Below are positions 25,494 through 33,505 of a stretch of 64,000 nucleotides of DNA, piece after piece. Location: NCBI RefSeq assembly GCF_003850565.1, contig NZ_CP027706.1, positions 2,666,001-2,730,000 on the forward strand, in the 5' to 3' direction. The notes beneath the pieces were generated by a model. That model saw only the letters and a program-made list of their open reading frames with translations, had not been told where the DNA came from and did no database searches. Made by a program: the position numbers and the translations under genes. How positions within the stretch are numbered: position 1 is the first letter of the stretch; every line of letters begins with the position of its first letter. This DNA comes from Pseudomonas sessilinigenes. GTDB lineage: Bacteria; Pseudomonadota; Gammaproteobacteria; Pseudomonadales; Pseudomonadaceae.

Positions 25494-26510
25494 ATGACTC
25501 AACCCGCCGGAGCCAAGCCGACTTCTACCGATGCGGCCTTCAGCGAAGTGGCGCAAATGATCGCCGCCGCGCGCCAACGCGCGGTGCGGGCGGTGAATAC
25601 CGAGCTGCTGGAGTTGTATTGGCAGGTCGGTGCTTATATCAGTCGCAAGATCGAGACGGCGGAGTGGGGCGATGGGGTGGTGCCGCAACTGGCGGATTAT
25701 CTGGCGCGGCAGCAGCCGGGGCTGCGAGGGTTTACCCGGCGCAACCTGTTCCGCATGCGTCAGTTCTATGAGGCTTATCGAGACGAGGAGAAAGTGTCAG
25801 CACTGCTGACACAATTATCCTGGACCCAGAACCTGATCATTCTTGCGCAAGGAAAACGCCCAGAAGAGCGCGAGTTTTATCTGCGCATGACAATCCAGGA
25901 ACGGTGGTCAACCCGGGAACTGGAGCGCCAGATCAAATCAGCCCTCTTTGAACGCTCGCTGACCCGCCCGGCAAAAGTCTCGACAGCGTTGAGACAATTT
26001 CATCCCGAGGCGCTACAGGTGTTCAAGGATGCCTATGTGGTGGAGTTTCTCGACCTGGCCCAGGGGCATAACGAAGCCGACTTGCATCAAGGGCTGGTGC
26101 GGCAACTCAAAGACTTTCTGATCGAAATGGGGCGTGACTTCTGCTTTGTCGCCTCGCGCTATCCCCTGCAAGTCGGCGGGCGCGATTTCGTGCTGGATTT
26201 GCTGCTGTTCCACCGCGGACTGAATTGCCTGGTGGCCATTGAGCTCAAGGTCGGGCGTTTCGAACCTGAATACCTTGGCAAGCTGGATTTCTACCTCGAG
26301 GCCCTGGACCGCCAGGTGCGCAAACCCCATGAAAACCCGGCCCTGGGCGTGTTGCTCTGCGCCAGCAAGGACGATGAGGTGGTCGAGTACGCCCTCAACC
26401 GCTCACTCTCACCGGCCTTGATCGCCGAGTACCAGACCCAACTGCCGGACAAGAAGCTGCTGCAGGCCAAGCTGCATGAGTTTTATGCGCTGAATCCTCA
26501 GGTGGATTGA
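25494..26510 (+). CDS. PDDEXK nuclease domain protein YhcG (DUF1016)
   Basis: A 338-residue protein of the YhcG/DUF1016 family. The N-terminal half (LLELYWQVGAYISRKIE, then RGFTRRNLFRMRQFYEAY) is the helical DUF1016_N region; the C-terminal half is a PDDEXK nuclease fold with Asp231/Asp235 (RDFVLDLLLFH) and Glu250-x-Lys252 (AIELKVG) as the candidate active site. Cellular function is not well established; relatives are frequent near restriction systems and mobile genes. The gene is complete and in-frame. Codon usage is less GC-biased in the middle (about 25780-26000) than in neighbouring genes. It lies 2 kb from the Mrr/type I RM island but is separated from it by the ECF41 pair. Confidence 0.85.
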   Translation: MTQPAGAKPTSTDAAFSEVAQMIAAARQRAVRAVNTELLELYWQVGAYISRKIETAEWGDGVVPQLADYLARQQPGLRGFTRRNLFRMRQFYEAYRDEEKVSALLTQLSWTQNLIILAQGKRPEEREFYLRMTIQERWSTRELERQIKSALFERSLTRPAKVSTALRQFHPEALQVFKDAYVVEFLDLAQGHNEADLHQGLVRQLKDFLIEMGRDFCFVASRYPLQVGGRDFVLDLLLFHRGLNCLVAIELKVGRFEPEYLGKLDFYLEALDRQVRKPHENPALGVLLCASKDDEVVEYALNRSLSPALIAEYQTQLPDKKLLQAKLHEFYALNPQVD

Positions 26511-26548
26511 ATCGCGTTATCGGCGCCCGAATTATTTTTCCGCCACCC

Positions 26549-26575
26549 CGTCACAAACCCCCCGGCTGGCCCGTC
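26549..26575 (+). promoter_or_regulatory. Candidate ECF41-type promoter
   Basis: CGTCACA at 26549-26555 is followed by exactly 16 nt and CGTC at 26572-26575. The published ECF41 consensus is TGTCACA-N16-CGTC, so only the first base differs. The site lies 35 nt before the ATG of the carboxymuconolactone decarboxylase gene, upstream of the ECF41 gene itself, which fits autoregulation. Confidence 0.75.
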
Positions 26576-26610
26576 ATGTCGGTGTATCCCTCAAATAACG
26601 GAGCCACCCC

Positions 26611-27051
26611 ATGTCATCCAGCCACCCCACCCAAGCCGTCAACCTGCTGCAAACCATCCCCGAGATCTTCGACAGCCTGGGCCAGATCCACGGCCTGATC
26701 GACGCCCATGGCCTGGATCGCAAGCTGCATCACCTGGTGGTGCTGCGCGCCTCGCAGATCAACCAGTGCGGCTTCTGCGTGAAGATGCACACCCGCGAAG
26801 CCCGGGAAGACGGCGAAAGCAACGAGCGCCTGGACCGCCTGGTGGTCTGGCGCCACGTCAGCGACTTCAGCGCCGCTGAACGCGCCGCCCTGGCCTGGAC
26901 CGAAGCCCTCACCGTGCTGCACGAAGGCACCGACTTCGGCCCGCTGCGCGCGGCCCTGCGCGAACATTTCAGCGACGCGCAGATCGCCGCCTTGACGGCC
27001 GATATCGGCATGATCAACCTGTGGAATCGCATGCAGGTGTCGAGGCACTGA
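26611..27051 (+). CDS. Carboxymuconolactone decarboxylase / AhpD-like protein
   Basis: A 146-residue protein of the CMD family. The alkyl-hydroperoxidase-type redox motif is present: Cys53-x2-Cys56 with His60 (NQCGFCVKMH). Single-domain CMD proteins of this kind are the classic partners and main targets of ECF41 sigma factors. The stop is two nucleotides before the sigma factor start, so the two form one transcript behind the ECF41-type promoter at 26549. Peroxide or other small-molecule detoxification is the usual guess; the physiological substrate is unknown. Confidence 0.9.
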   Translation: MSSSHPTQAVNLLQTIPEIFDSLGQIHGLIDAHGLDRKLHHLVVLRASQINQCGFCVKMHTREAREDGESNERLDRLVVWRHVSDFSAAERAALAWTEALTVLHEGTDFGPLRAALREHFSDAQIAALTADIGMINLWNRMQVSRH

Positions 27052-27053
27052 GG

Positions 27054-27944
27054 ATGGATCGAATCGATGACGCGACGGTGTTCGCAAGCCGTCGCAGCTT
27101 CCTGCTGGGCCTGGCCTACCGCCTCCTCGGCTCCCGCGCCGAAGCCGAAGACGTGGTGCAAGACCTGTTCATCAAATGGCTGGAGGCCGACCAAGCCTCC
27201 ATCGCCAACCCCGCCGCCTGGCTGACCACCGCCTGCACCCGCCACTGCATCGACCTGCTGCGCTCCGCCCGCCGCGCCCGGGTTGACTACATCGGCACCT
27301 GGCTGCCGGAACCGATCCACACCCTGCACCACGAATCCCCCGAACAGAGCCATGAACTGGCCTCGTCGCTGTCCACCGCCTTTCTGCTATTGCTCGAGCG
27401 CCTGACACCCAAGGAGCGCGCTGCCTATCTGCTGTATGACATCTTCGACCTGGACTACTCACAAGTAGCTGCTGCACTCGATGTTCAAGAAGCCACCTGC
27501 CGCAAGTTGGTATCCCGCGCCAAAGCCAGCCTGGGTAATGCCCAGGTACGCCACCAACCGGAACCGTCCCGCCAGCAGGAACTGCTGAATGCCTTTCATG
27601 CCGCCATCGCCAGCGGTTCGACCCAGGGATTGGCGGCGTTGTTGTCTGAAGACGTTGAGCTGTGCGCCGATGGTGGCGGCAAGGCCAGCGCCATTCGCGA
27701 GACGCTGTATGGGTTGGAGGCGGTGTTGGCGTTTGTGGGTGAGTCCTTGAGCCGGTACTGGCGGGAGTATCAGTGGCAGGAGGTGGAGATCAATGGGGGG
27801 CGTGGGGTGGTGTTGCGGGGGGAGGGGGAGGAAGTGGTGGCGGTGGTGAGTTTTGGGTATGACGCGGAGGGAAGGGTGAATCGCGTCTTTATCATGCGCA
27901 ATCCGGATAAGTTGGTGGGGGTGGGGAGTGGGGTGTTGGTGTGA
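27054..27944 (+). CDS. ECF sigma factor, ECF41 family, with C-terminal SnoaL-like domain
   Basis: A 296-residue sigma factor. Region 2 (LLGLAYRLLGSRAEAEDVVQD) and region 4 (LTPKERAAYLLYDIFDLDYSQVAAALDV) are followed by a ~125-residue SnoaL-like extension that tunes activity in place of an anti-sigma factor. The family marker motifs are all present: WLPEP at 83-87, DGGGK at 206-210 and NPDK at 283-286. The C-terminal half of the gene is unusually G-rich at third positions. The carboxymuconolactone decarboxylase gene directly upstream is its expected target. Confidence 0.93.
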   Translation: MDRIDDATVFASRRSFLLGLAYRLLGSRAEAEDVVQDLFIKWLEADQASIANPAAWLTTACTRHCIDLLRSARRARVDYIGTWLPEPIHTLHHESPEQSHELASSLSTAFLLLLERLTPKERAAYLLYDIFDLDYSQVAAALDVQEATCRKLVSRAKASLGNAQVRHQPEPSRQQELLNAFHAAIASGSTQGLAALLSEDVELCADGGGKASAIRETLYGLEAVLAFVGESLSRYWREYQWQEVEINGGRGVVLRGEGEEVVAVVSFGYDAEGRVNRVFIMRNPDKLVGVGSGVLV

Positions 27945-28000
27945 GGCTCACATTGCGCAGCCCTGGGGCTGCGGGCCAATAAACCAAGGCCACCAATCCT

Positions 28001-28045
28001 ACTGTAGGAGCAGCCGGTGGACGCTTGATTGCTCGCGATGGTCGT
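28001..28045. repeat. Single REP arm (GTAGGAGC type)
   Basis: GTAGGAGCAGCCGGTGG at 28004 followed by TTGATTGCTCGCGATGG. No inverted partner was found nearby, so this is an isolated or decayed copy, located at the left border of the AT-richer island. Confidence 0.6.
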
Positions 28046-28129
28046 TAACGGTGACCGTGGATTGACTGGATAGACGCGGCGCTCTTAAACGCCATGACGG
28101 CTGTCGAATGTCGACTGGTTTCAGCCAAA

Positions 28130-28165
28130 GCGACCAAGTAAGCGATCAAGTAACCGACTAAGTAG
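28130..28165. repeat. Three tandem 12-bp imperfect repeats
   Basis: GCGACCAAGTAA (28130), GCGATCAAGTAA (28142) and CCGACTAAGTAG (28154) follow each other without spacing. The core is CGAYYAAGTA. They lie in the 381-nt gap between the ECF41 gene and the Mrr-like gene, about 160 nt before its ATG. The rest of the gap holds no supported gene. Confidence 0.7.
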
Positions 28166-28325
28166 CTCGACTGCTGTGGGGCCTGAACGGCGAATGAACC
28201 TGCTTGCCAGATTCCGTCCTATCTAGCACTTGCACTCGATTCAATCGTCCGGTATCTGCTTTACCCACTAAAAGGGCATTGCAGTTCGATATCGGCTCTG
28301 AATCAGCAAACAGGGAGAAACACCA

Positions 28326-29369
28326 ATGGCCGTATGGCTGGTCCGGGCGGGCTCCGCAGGAGAATTCGAAGACAAATTTATCAGTGAGAGCCGTGTCTAT
28401 GTGACGTGGGATGAACTGGATGTGGATCTGAGTGCGTTCAAGCAACGTGACCAGATAAAGACCGAACTGGAAGCACGCTACCCGGATGCAAAACCCAGAA
28501 CACTGCAAAACTGGAGCAGCCAGATTTGGCCTTTCGCTCAGCGCATGCAGGCGGGGGATTTGATCGTACTGTCGCTCAAAACCCAGCCGGTGGTGTATAT
28601 CGGCAAGCTGGTCGGTGATTATCAATTTGCCGTCGGAGGCCCCGATCCATTTTTTCATTGGCGAGCGGTTGAATGGATTGGCGAGGCAATTCCTCGCTCC
28701 AATTTCTCCCAGGACCTGCTCTACAGCTTCGGCGCGTTTATGACCATTTGCCGGATTCAGCGTAACAACGCAGAAGAACGCATTCGCTCGATGCATAAAA
28801 ATGGCTGGCAACCCGAGACGTTGCAGCAATTGGTCTGTGATACGGCTACTGCCTCTGATGAAGTGGCTGTCGAGGAGGCCGAAACCGATCTGGAGCGTAC
28901 CGGCAAAGACCATATCGTCCGACTGATCGAACGACGCTTTAAAGGTCATCGTCTGACCACTCTGGTAGCAGCGATTTTGCGGGCGCAGGGCTTTAGCGTT
29001 TGGCAGAGCCCGGAAGGTGCTGATGGTGGTGTTGACGTGCTGGCCAGTAACGGCGTGATGGGCTTTGGTGGGCAGGCGATATGCGTTGAGGTGAAGTCGG
29101 GCACAGGTTTGGTGGATCGTCCGACTGTCGACAAGCTGCTGGGGGCGATGAGTAAGTTCAACGCCAGCCAGGGACTTTTCGTGGCCTGGGGTGGTTATCG
29201 TGGGAGTGTGCAGAAGGAGCTGGCATCTAGTTTTTTCCGCTTGCGGTTGTGGAATCAGGATGACCTGCTGGATCAGCTATTTATGTACTACGACCGGTTG
29301 GATGAGGGGATCAAGTCGGAGCTGCCATTGAAGCGGATTTGGACTGCAGCTTTGATGGAGGATATTTGA
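28326..29369 (+). CDS. Mrr-like type IV restriction endonuclease
   Basis: A 347-residue protein. The C-terminal domain is an Mrr_cat nuclease: Asp237 in GADGGVDVLA, then Glu255-x-Lys257 in CVEVKSGTG, and the following helix with TVDKLLGAMSKF. The N-terminal ~170 residues (AGDLIVLSLKTQPVVYIGKLVG) resemble the PUA/EVE-type small beta domain that reads modified bases in modification-dependent restriction enzymes, but the match is weak. Expected role: cleavage of foreign DNA carrying modified bases. It faces the type I RM operon across a 221-nt convergent gap and belongs to the same defence island. A GGGAG sits eight nt before the ATG. Confidence 0.87.
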   Translation: MAVWLVRAGSAGEFEDKFISESRVYVTWDELDVDLSAFKQRDQIKTELEARYPDAKPRTLQNWSSQIWPFAQRMQAGDLIVLSLKTQPVVYIGKLVGDYQFAVGGPDPFFHWRAVEWIGEAIPRSNFSQDLLYSFGAFMTICRIQRNNAEERIRSMHKNGWQPETLQQLVCDTATASDEVAVEEAETDLERTGKDHIVRLIERRFKGHRLTTLVAAILRAQGFSVWQSPEGADGGVDVLASNGVMGFGGQAICVEVKSGTGLVDRPTVDKLLGAMSKFNASQGLFVAWGGYRGSVQKELASSFFRLRLWNQDDLLDQLFMYYDRLDEGIKSELPLKRIWTAALMEDI

Positions 29370-29537
29370 AGCTTCAGTGAAATGGGATGCATGCCGAAGA
29401 GCTAACCAGCAGAGAGCGGCCAGAGGCAGCAGCTCACTTCAGGCTGCTTTCGCCCTGCGGAAAGCAAAATTCGACCAGAATTGATCGTCCCTTTTTTGCC
29501 CTCCGGTCCGACGTCTCAGTGCAGGGTATTGTGGGGA

Positions 29538-29558
29538 CTGGAGGCTAGATACCTCCAG
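29538..29558. terminator. Inverted repeat between convergent mrr and hsdM genes
   Basis: CTGGAGG and CCTCCAG form a perfect 7-bp stem with a 7-nt loop in the gap between the two convergent genes. Neither side has a T-run, so factor-independent termination is doubtful; it may still act as a bidirectional stop or 3' end stabiliser. Confidence 0.35.
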
Positions 29559-29590
29559 CTACACGATTATGAACAGATTGTTCATTTTCA

Positions 29591-31207
29591 CTAAATCGAT
29601 GACAGTCCCAATTCTTTTAGAAAGATATTGTGAGCCTCAGCTGCTTTTGCGGCACGTTTTTCAATCTCCTTTAATTCAGCGTTCACAACCTGTAAATCAA
29701 TTTTTTTCTCTGCTGTGGCGGTGCTGACGTAACGGGAAATATTTAGATTGAAATCGTTCTTCTCGATCTCCCCCATCGACACCCGTCGAGAGTAGCGCTC
29801 CTCTTCATTACGGTATTGGTAGGTGCTGACGATCTTGTCGATGTGTTCCGGTAATAGGCGGTTTTGTCGTTTACCCTTTTCGAAATTGCCTTCAGCACTG
29901 GCATTAATAAACAGCACGTCATCCGGTTTTTTGCACCTTTTCAAAACAAGAATGCAGACAGGGATGCCCGTTGAGAAAAATAGGTTGGCGGGCAGGCCGA
30001 TCACGGTGTCGATATGACCGTCTTTTAGCAACTTGGTACGGATGCGTTCTTCCGCGCCACCACGGAACAGCACACCATGGGGCAGAATAATCGCCATCAC
30101 GCCGCTGTCACTCAGGAAGTGAAAACCGTGTAAAAGAAAGGCAAAGTCGGCGGCGGACTTAGGCGCAAGGCCGTAGTTTTTGAAACGGAAGTCTTCGCCC
30201 AATGCTTCCTTGGGCTCCCAGCGGTAGCTGAACGGCGGATTAGCCACAACGGCATCAAATTGCAGCTTTTTGGCTGGGTTCATCTCATTGAGGATGTTCC
30301 AGTCGTTGAGTAGCGAATCGCCGTGATGAATCTCGAACTCGGTATCCTTCACTCCGTGCAGCAACATGTTCATGCGCGCCAGGTTGTAGGTAGTGATGTT
30401 CTTTTCCTGCCCGTAAATCTTCCCAATTGTGCCGCTTTCTTTACGAAGCTGCTTGCGCACATTCAACAACAGCGAGCCGGAGCCACAGGCGAAGTCCAGC
30501 ACCTTGCTCAGTTTTTTCTTTTTGCCATTGGCCGGTTCCTGACTGTCCAGCGTGACTATTTCGGAAAGAATGGTGGATATCTGTTGCGGAGTATAAAACT
30601 CGCCTGCCTTCTTGCCGGAACCAGCGGCGAATTCGCCGATCAGGTATTCATAGGCATCGCCCAGGATATCGGTGTCAGTGCTGAATTTAGAAATTCCTTC
30701 GGCGATCTTCTGAATGATGGTGCAGAGCTTGGCATTGCGATCTGCCGGTTTCTTGCCAAGCTTCTCGGAGTGCAAATTGATTTCGGAAAACAGCCCCTGA
30801 AATGCACTCTCGAATGATTTCTCCTCGATGTACTTGAAGCCCTTCCACAGGGTACCCAGCAGGTCGTGATCGTGTGTGCGCGCCATTTCGGCAACACTGC
30901 TCCAAAGGTACTGCGGCTCGATCACATAATGCACCTTGAGGCGCATCTGTTTTTCAAAGTCTTCGGTATCTTCGGCGTTCTCTTCGTACCAAATTGCCAG
31001 TGGTGCGCGCCGGTCTCCCTCTTCGGGTATGGGGTAGTCTTTACCTAATTCCTTCTTCGCCGCCATCTCGTAGTTGTCTGAGAGGTAGCGCAAAAACAAA
31101 AACGACAACATATAGTCGCGGAAATCGTCAGCATTCATCGCGCCGCGCAACTGATCGGCGATGTCCCAGAGGGTTTTACCAAGTTGGTTAAGTTCTTCTT
31201 TAGTCAT
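29591..31207 (-). CDS. hsdM: Type I restriction-modification system methyltransferase subunit HsdM
   Basis: A 538-residue N6-adenine methyltransferase. The N-terminal helical domain (LWDIADQLRGAMNADDFRDYML) is followed by the SAM site VLDFACGSGSLLLNV and the catalytic NPPF in VVANPPFSYRW. AGEFYTPQQISTILSEIV is the family hallmark between them. The C-terminus is a coiled coil (LKEIEKRAAKAAEAH) that contacts HsdS. It is the last gene of hsdR-hsdS-ACNase-hsdM, 22 nt after the putative anticodon nuclease. It should modify host DNA and form M2S with HsdS. Base composition is lower in GC than the surrounding chromosome. Confidence 0.95.
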   Translation of the reverse strand: MTKEELNQLGKTLWDIADQLRGAMNADDFRDYMLSFLFLRYLSDNYEMAAKKELGKDYPIPEEGDRRAPLAIWYEENAEDTEDFEKQMRLKVHYVIEPQYLWSSVAEMARTHDHDLLGTLWKGFKYIEEKSFESAFQGLFSEINLHSEKLGKKPADRNAKLCTIIQKIAEGISKFSTDTDILGDAYEYLIGEFAAGSGKKAGEFYTPQQISTILSEIVTLDSQEPANGKKKKLSKVLDFACGSGSLLLNVRKQLRKESGTIGKIYGQEKNITTYNLARMNMLLHGVKDTEFEIHHGDSLLNDWNILNEMNPAKKLQFDAVVANPPFSYRWEPKEALGEDFRFKNYGLAPKSAADFAFLLHGFHFLSDSGVMAIILPHGVLFRGGAEERIRTKLLKDGHIDTVIGLPANLFFSTGIPVCILVLKRCKKPDDVLFINASAEGNFEKGKRQNRLLPEHIDKIVSTYQYRNEEERYSRRVSMGEIEKNDFNLNISRYVSTATAEKKIDLQVVNAELKEIEKRAAKAAEAHNIFLKELGLSSI

Positions 31208-31229
31208 ATTTTAATCAGCCGCTCACAAT

Positions 31230-32363
31230 TCAAGGATGAATTTCTGGTAAATCGAATGCGTAGCGGCTCAGAAAACCGTGCAAAATATTTTTAAATAGTT
31301 GCTTGTTGTCATTGGTCAATTCTTTTGGATCAAATAGTGAATAATCACCATGGCTTAAGAGGTTTAAGGCGCGAGAAAACAAAACTTCATCCTCTATGCC
31401 ATGAATGCAGCTTGAAAAATCTTCAAATCCGAAGAAAGAAGAGGTTTTTTCTAGGACGCCGCGCAGCACGTTAAAGTGGTTGGCATAGAGCCTGCCATTG
31501 TCTGAGGCAATCTTCAATTCACTGAGCATTGCTACATGGTGAAAAAATGGCGTGTCAGTAGTAGATTGCAGGCTATACCCATCATTGTTCCTTCCATAGA
31601 TGAAGTATGACTTGTGCGCCGCTTTCTTTAATTCATTAAACATTACATTAAAAAATAAACTATGGTGCGAGGATATGACTGTCTTGACCTTGCCAACACA
31701 TCGCCTCAGTAGCTTCGCCAGATCCGAGCCAACAGCTATTGCATTGTTATCGTCTAGCGATGAGATTGGGTCATCAATGTAAAGAAATTTCACCCAGCTA
31801 TAGGCCTCCGATCCATCTAGCACCAATTCACAGATCGCGAGATAAATACACCATATAAAGATATTTTCTTCGCCGCGAGAAATTTTTATGTTGTTTTCGA
31901 TAATCGTTTCTGGTTCAGCGGAGCCAGGCCGAAATCTGGGATTAACAACGTTTTTGCTGAAAGCAATATCCCAATCATCGTAATTAATTTTGAAATTGAA
32001 TGTGGCGTATCTTTCGAGATATGAGAATATTTTTTCTTCTAGCGCAAGCTCTCTAAATCCAGCAAAAAATCTAGAGGTCGAGTTGATTTTTAAAGTCCGC
32101 TCGGTGTCATTCTCAAGATCATTATCCCAACTGAAAAGATCTTCGGTGAACGCATTGAAATAAAGTGTGTCTCGATTGACACCACGTTTACGCTTACCTG
32201 CTTCCTTGAATTCCATTGATAAGCGTGTTTTGCCAGTGCCGTTGTATGCATAGAGCAGTACAAAATCCGCCCCACCATTAGCGGCGTCTCGCAGATCATC
32301 CCTTAGCCGCGTCACAACACTGCGAAGACTTTTGTATTTGTAAATCTTGGGCTTATTACTCAT
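31230..32363 (-). CDS. PrrC-like anticodon nuclease linked to type I RM
   Basis: A 377-residue protein. The N-terminal ~265 residues are an ABC-type ATPase: Walker A YNGTGKT (40-46), a degenerate signature SRGEE (163-167), Walker B with the D-loop YIDDPISSLDDNN (195-207), and a switch histidine in SSHHS (231-235). DDPISSLD is typical of PrrC/RloC. The C-terminal ~110 residues carry Arg301-x3-Glu305 and His338 (NLLSHGD); PrrC uses Arg320, Glu324 and His356, with spacing 4 and 36 against 4 and 37 here. PrrC is kept silent by its type I RM partner and cuts a tRNA anticodon when phage disables restriction. The gene sits directly behind hsdS with an ATGA overlap, like prrB-prrC. It is AT-rich and probably acquired. 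The tRNA target is unknown. Confidence 0.82.
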   Translation of the reverse strand: MSNKPKIYKYKSLRSVVTRLRDDLRDAANGGADFVLLYAYNGTGKTRLSMEFKEAGKRKRGVNRDTLYFNAFTEDLFSWDNDLENDTERTLKINSTSRFFAGFRELALEEKIFSYLERYATFNFKINYDDWDIAFSKNVVNPRFRPGSAEPETIIENNIKISRGEENIFIWCIYLAICELVLDGSEAYSWVKFLYIDDPISSLDDNNAIAVGSDLAKLLRRCVGKVKTVISSHHSLFFNVMFNELKKAAHKSYFIYGRNNDGYSLQSTTDTPFFHHVAMLSELKIASDNGRLYANHFNVLRGVLEKTSSFFGFEDFSSCIHGIEDEVLFSRALNLLSHGDYSLFDPKELTNDNKQLFKNILHGFLSRYAFDLPEIHP

Positions 32364-33505
32364 GCAGCGACCTCATCCATGGCCGGGAAAAGCTCTTGCA
32401 TCAGACCTTTTTTATGGTTCTTGAGGGCTTCGAGCTTTTGGGTCTGGGCGCTGATCAGCTTGTCGGCAGATGTGAGGCAATCGGCGATTTTTTGTTGCTC
32501 ATCTTTATCAGGTGAGATCTTAAGCTCGACTTTCTTTAAGTTGTCTATAGATAATCCAGGCTGAGCCTGCCCTGTAGCAAATTGGTTTAAATTCAAATAT
32601 TTTAACTTGTAGAACAGCCAATCCGTACTTATCCCTTCATTTGGTGTCACAACTACAGCATGCTCAGTTGCATGAAATTGACCTGTTGCAAGCATCACAT
32701 TCCCACACAGTGCACCTTGCCTGCCAATAAGGGAGTGTTTTCCGTTATGTGTGAAAGTTTTTGTAAATCCGCGTAATCCATTGCCGCCATAGCACGGATA
32801 GGTACTACCTTTATTTGCTTCATTAATATCAGTAGCACGCAAAAACTTACCGGCTTGCATATCGCAAATTTCACCAAGCGTCTTTTTCTCCCACGCCCCC
32901 TTATCCCGAAATTCAGGAAAGCGGCGTTTGGGCACGGTTTCATCTTTAGTGGGGAAGAGTTGCTGCATCAGGCCTTTTTTATGGGTCTCAAGGGCGTCGA
33001 GTCTTTGGGTTTGAGCGGTGATCAGCTCGTCAATCGTAGTGAGACAGTCGGCAATTTTTTGTTGTTCGTCAGGCTTCGGCACTGCGACTTTAATTTTCTG
33101 GATATTAGATTTTGATAGGCTTGGAATACCACCTGCCTCATTATGGTTTGCCCAGTTGATTTGCTGAAAGATCGCATAAATAAACTTTGGCAAGCAGTCT
33201 CTGAATGAATGAGTGTAGAAAAGGGTATCCACAGTCCAGAATTTTCCCGTAAGGAAGATGGGGTTATCAATTGTACCTTTCCTTCCGATGCAAACACTTT
33301 CACCGTCATATAAATAATCATTAACTAAAAGCATATAACCGCCAGAGCCGTAGACGGGTACATCACCGCTGGCGAGATGTTTGTAGTCTCTTCCATTTCC
33401 AATAGTAAATAATTCGTTAAAGGTTTTAACTTTCCATTCCGCCTTATGCCGGAACTCAGGAAAGCGGCGCGCAGGCAACAATCCTTTTTTTTCTTGCTTA
33501 CTCAT
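32360..33505 (-). CDS. hsdS: Type I restriction-modification specificity subunit HsdS
   Basis: A 381-residue specificity subunit with two target-recognition domains. Each TRD starts with a repeat, RRFPEFRHKAEWKVKTF near residue 15 and RRFPEFRDKGAWEKKTL near 196. Each TRD ends in the conserved spacer helix (EQQKIADCLTTIDELITAQTQ; EQQKIADCLTSADKLISAQT). The two spacer repeats set the distance between the half-sites of a bipartite DNA target, which cannot be read from sequence. ATG 33505 overlaps the hsdR stop by eight nt; an in-frame ATG two codons upstream is an alternative. The stop overlaps the ATG of the anticodon-nuclease gene. Confidence 0.95.
   Translation of the reverse strand: MSKQEKKGLLPARRFPEFRHKAEWKVKTFNELFTIGNGRDYKHLASGDVPVYGSGGYMLLVNDYLYDGESVCIGRKGTIDNPIFLTGKFWTVDTLFYTHSFRDCLPKFIYAIFQQINWANHNEAGGIPSLSKSNIQKIKVAVPKPDEQQKIADCLTTIDELITAQTQRLDALETHKKGLMQQLFPTKDETVPKRRFPEFRDKGAWEKKTLGEICDMQAGKFLRATDINEANKGSTYPCYGGNGLRGFTKTFTHNGKHSLIGRQGALCGNVMLATGQFHATEHAVVVTPNEGISTDWLFYKLKYLNLNQFATGQAQPGLSIDNLKKVELKISPDKDEQQKIADCLTSADKLISAQTQKLEALKNHKKGLMQELFPAMDEVAA

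Noticed and set aside
31230..32363. Interpretation as a RecF/SMC-type repair ATPase or plain RM accessory ATPase
   Set aside because: Too short for SMC/RecF, no long coiled coil between the Walker motifs, and the C-terminal Arg/Glu/His spacing plus the gene position favour PrrC. Kept as a fallback if the active-site test fails.
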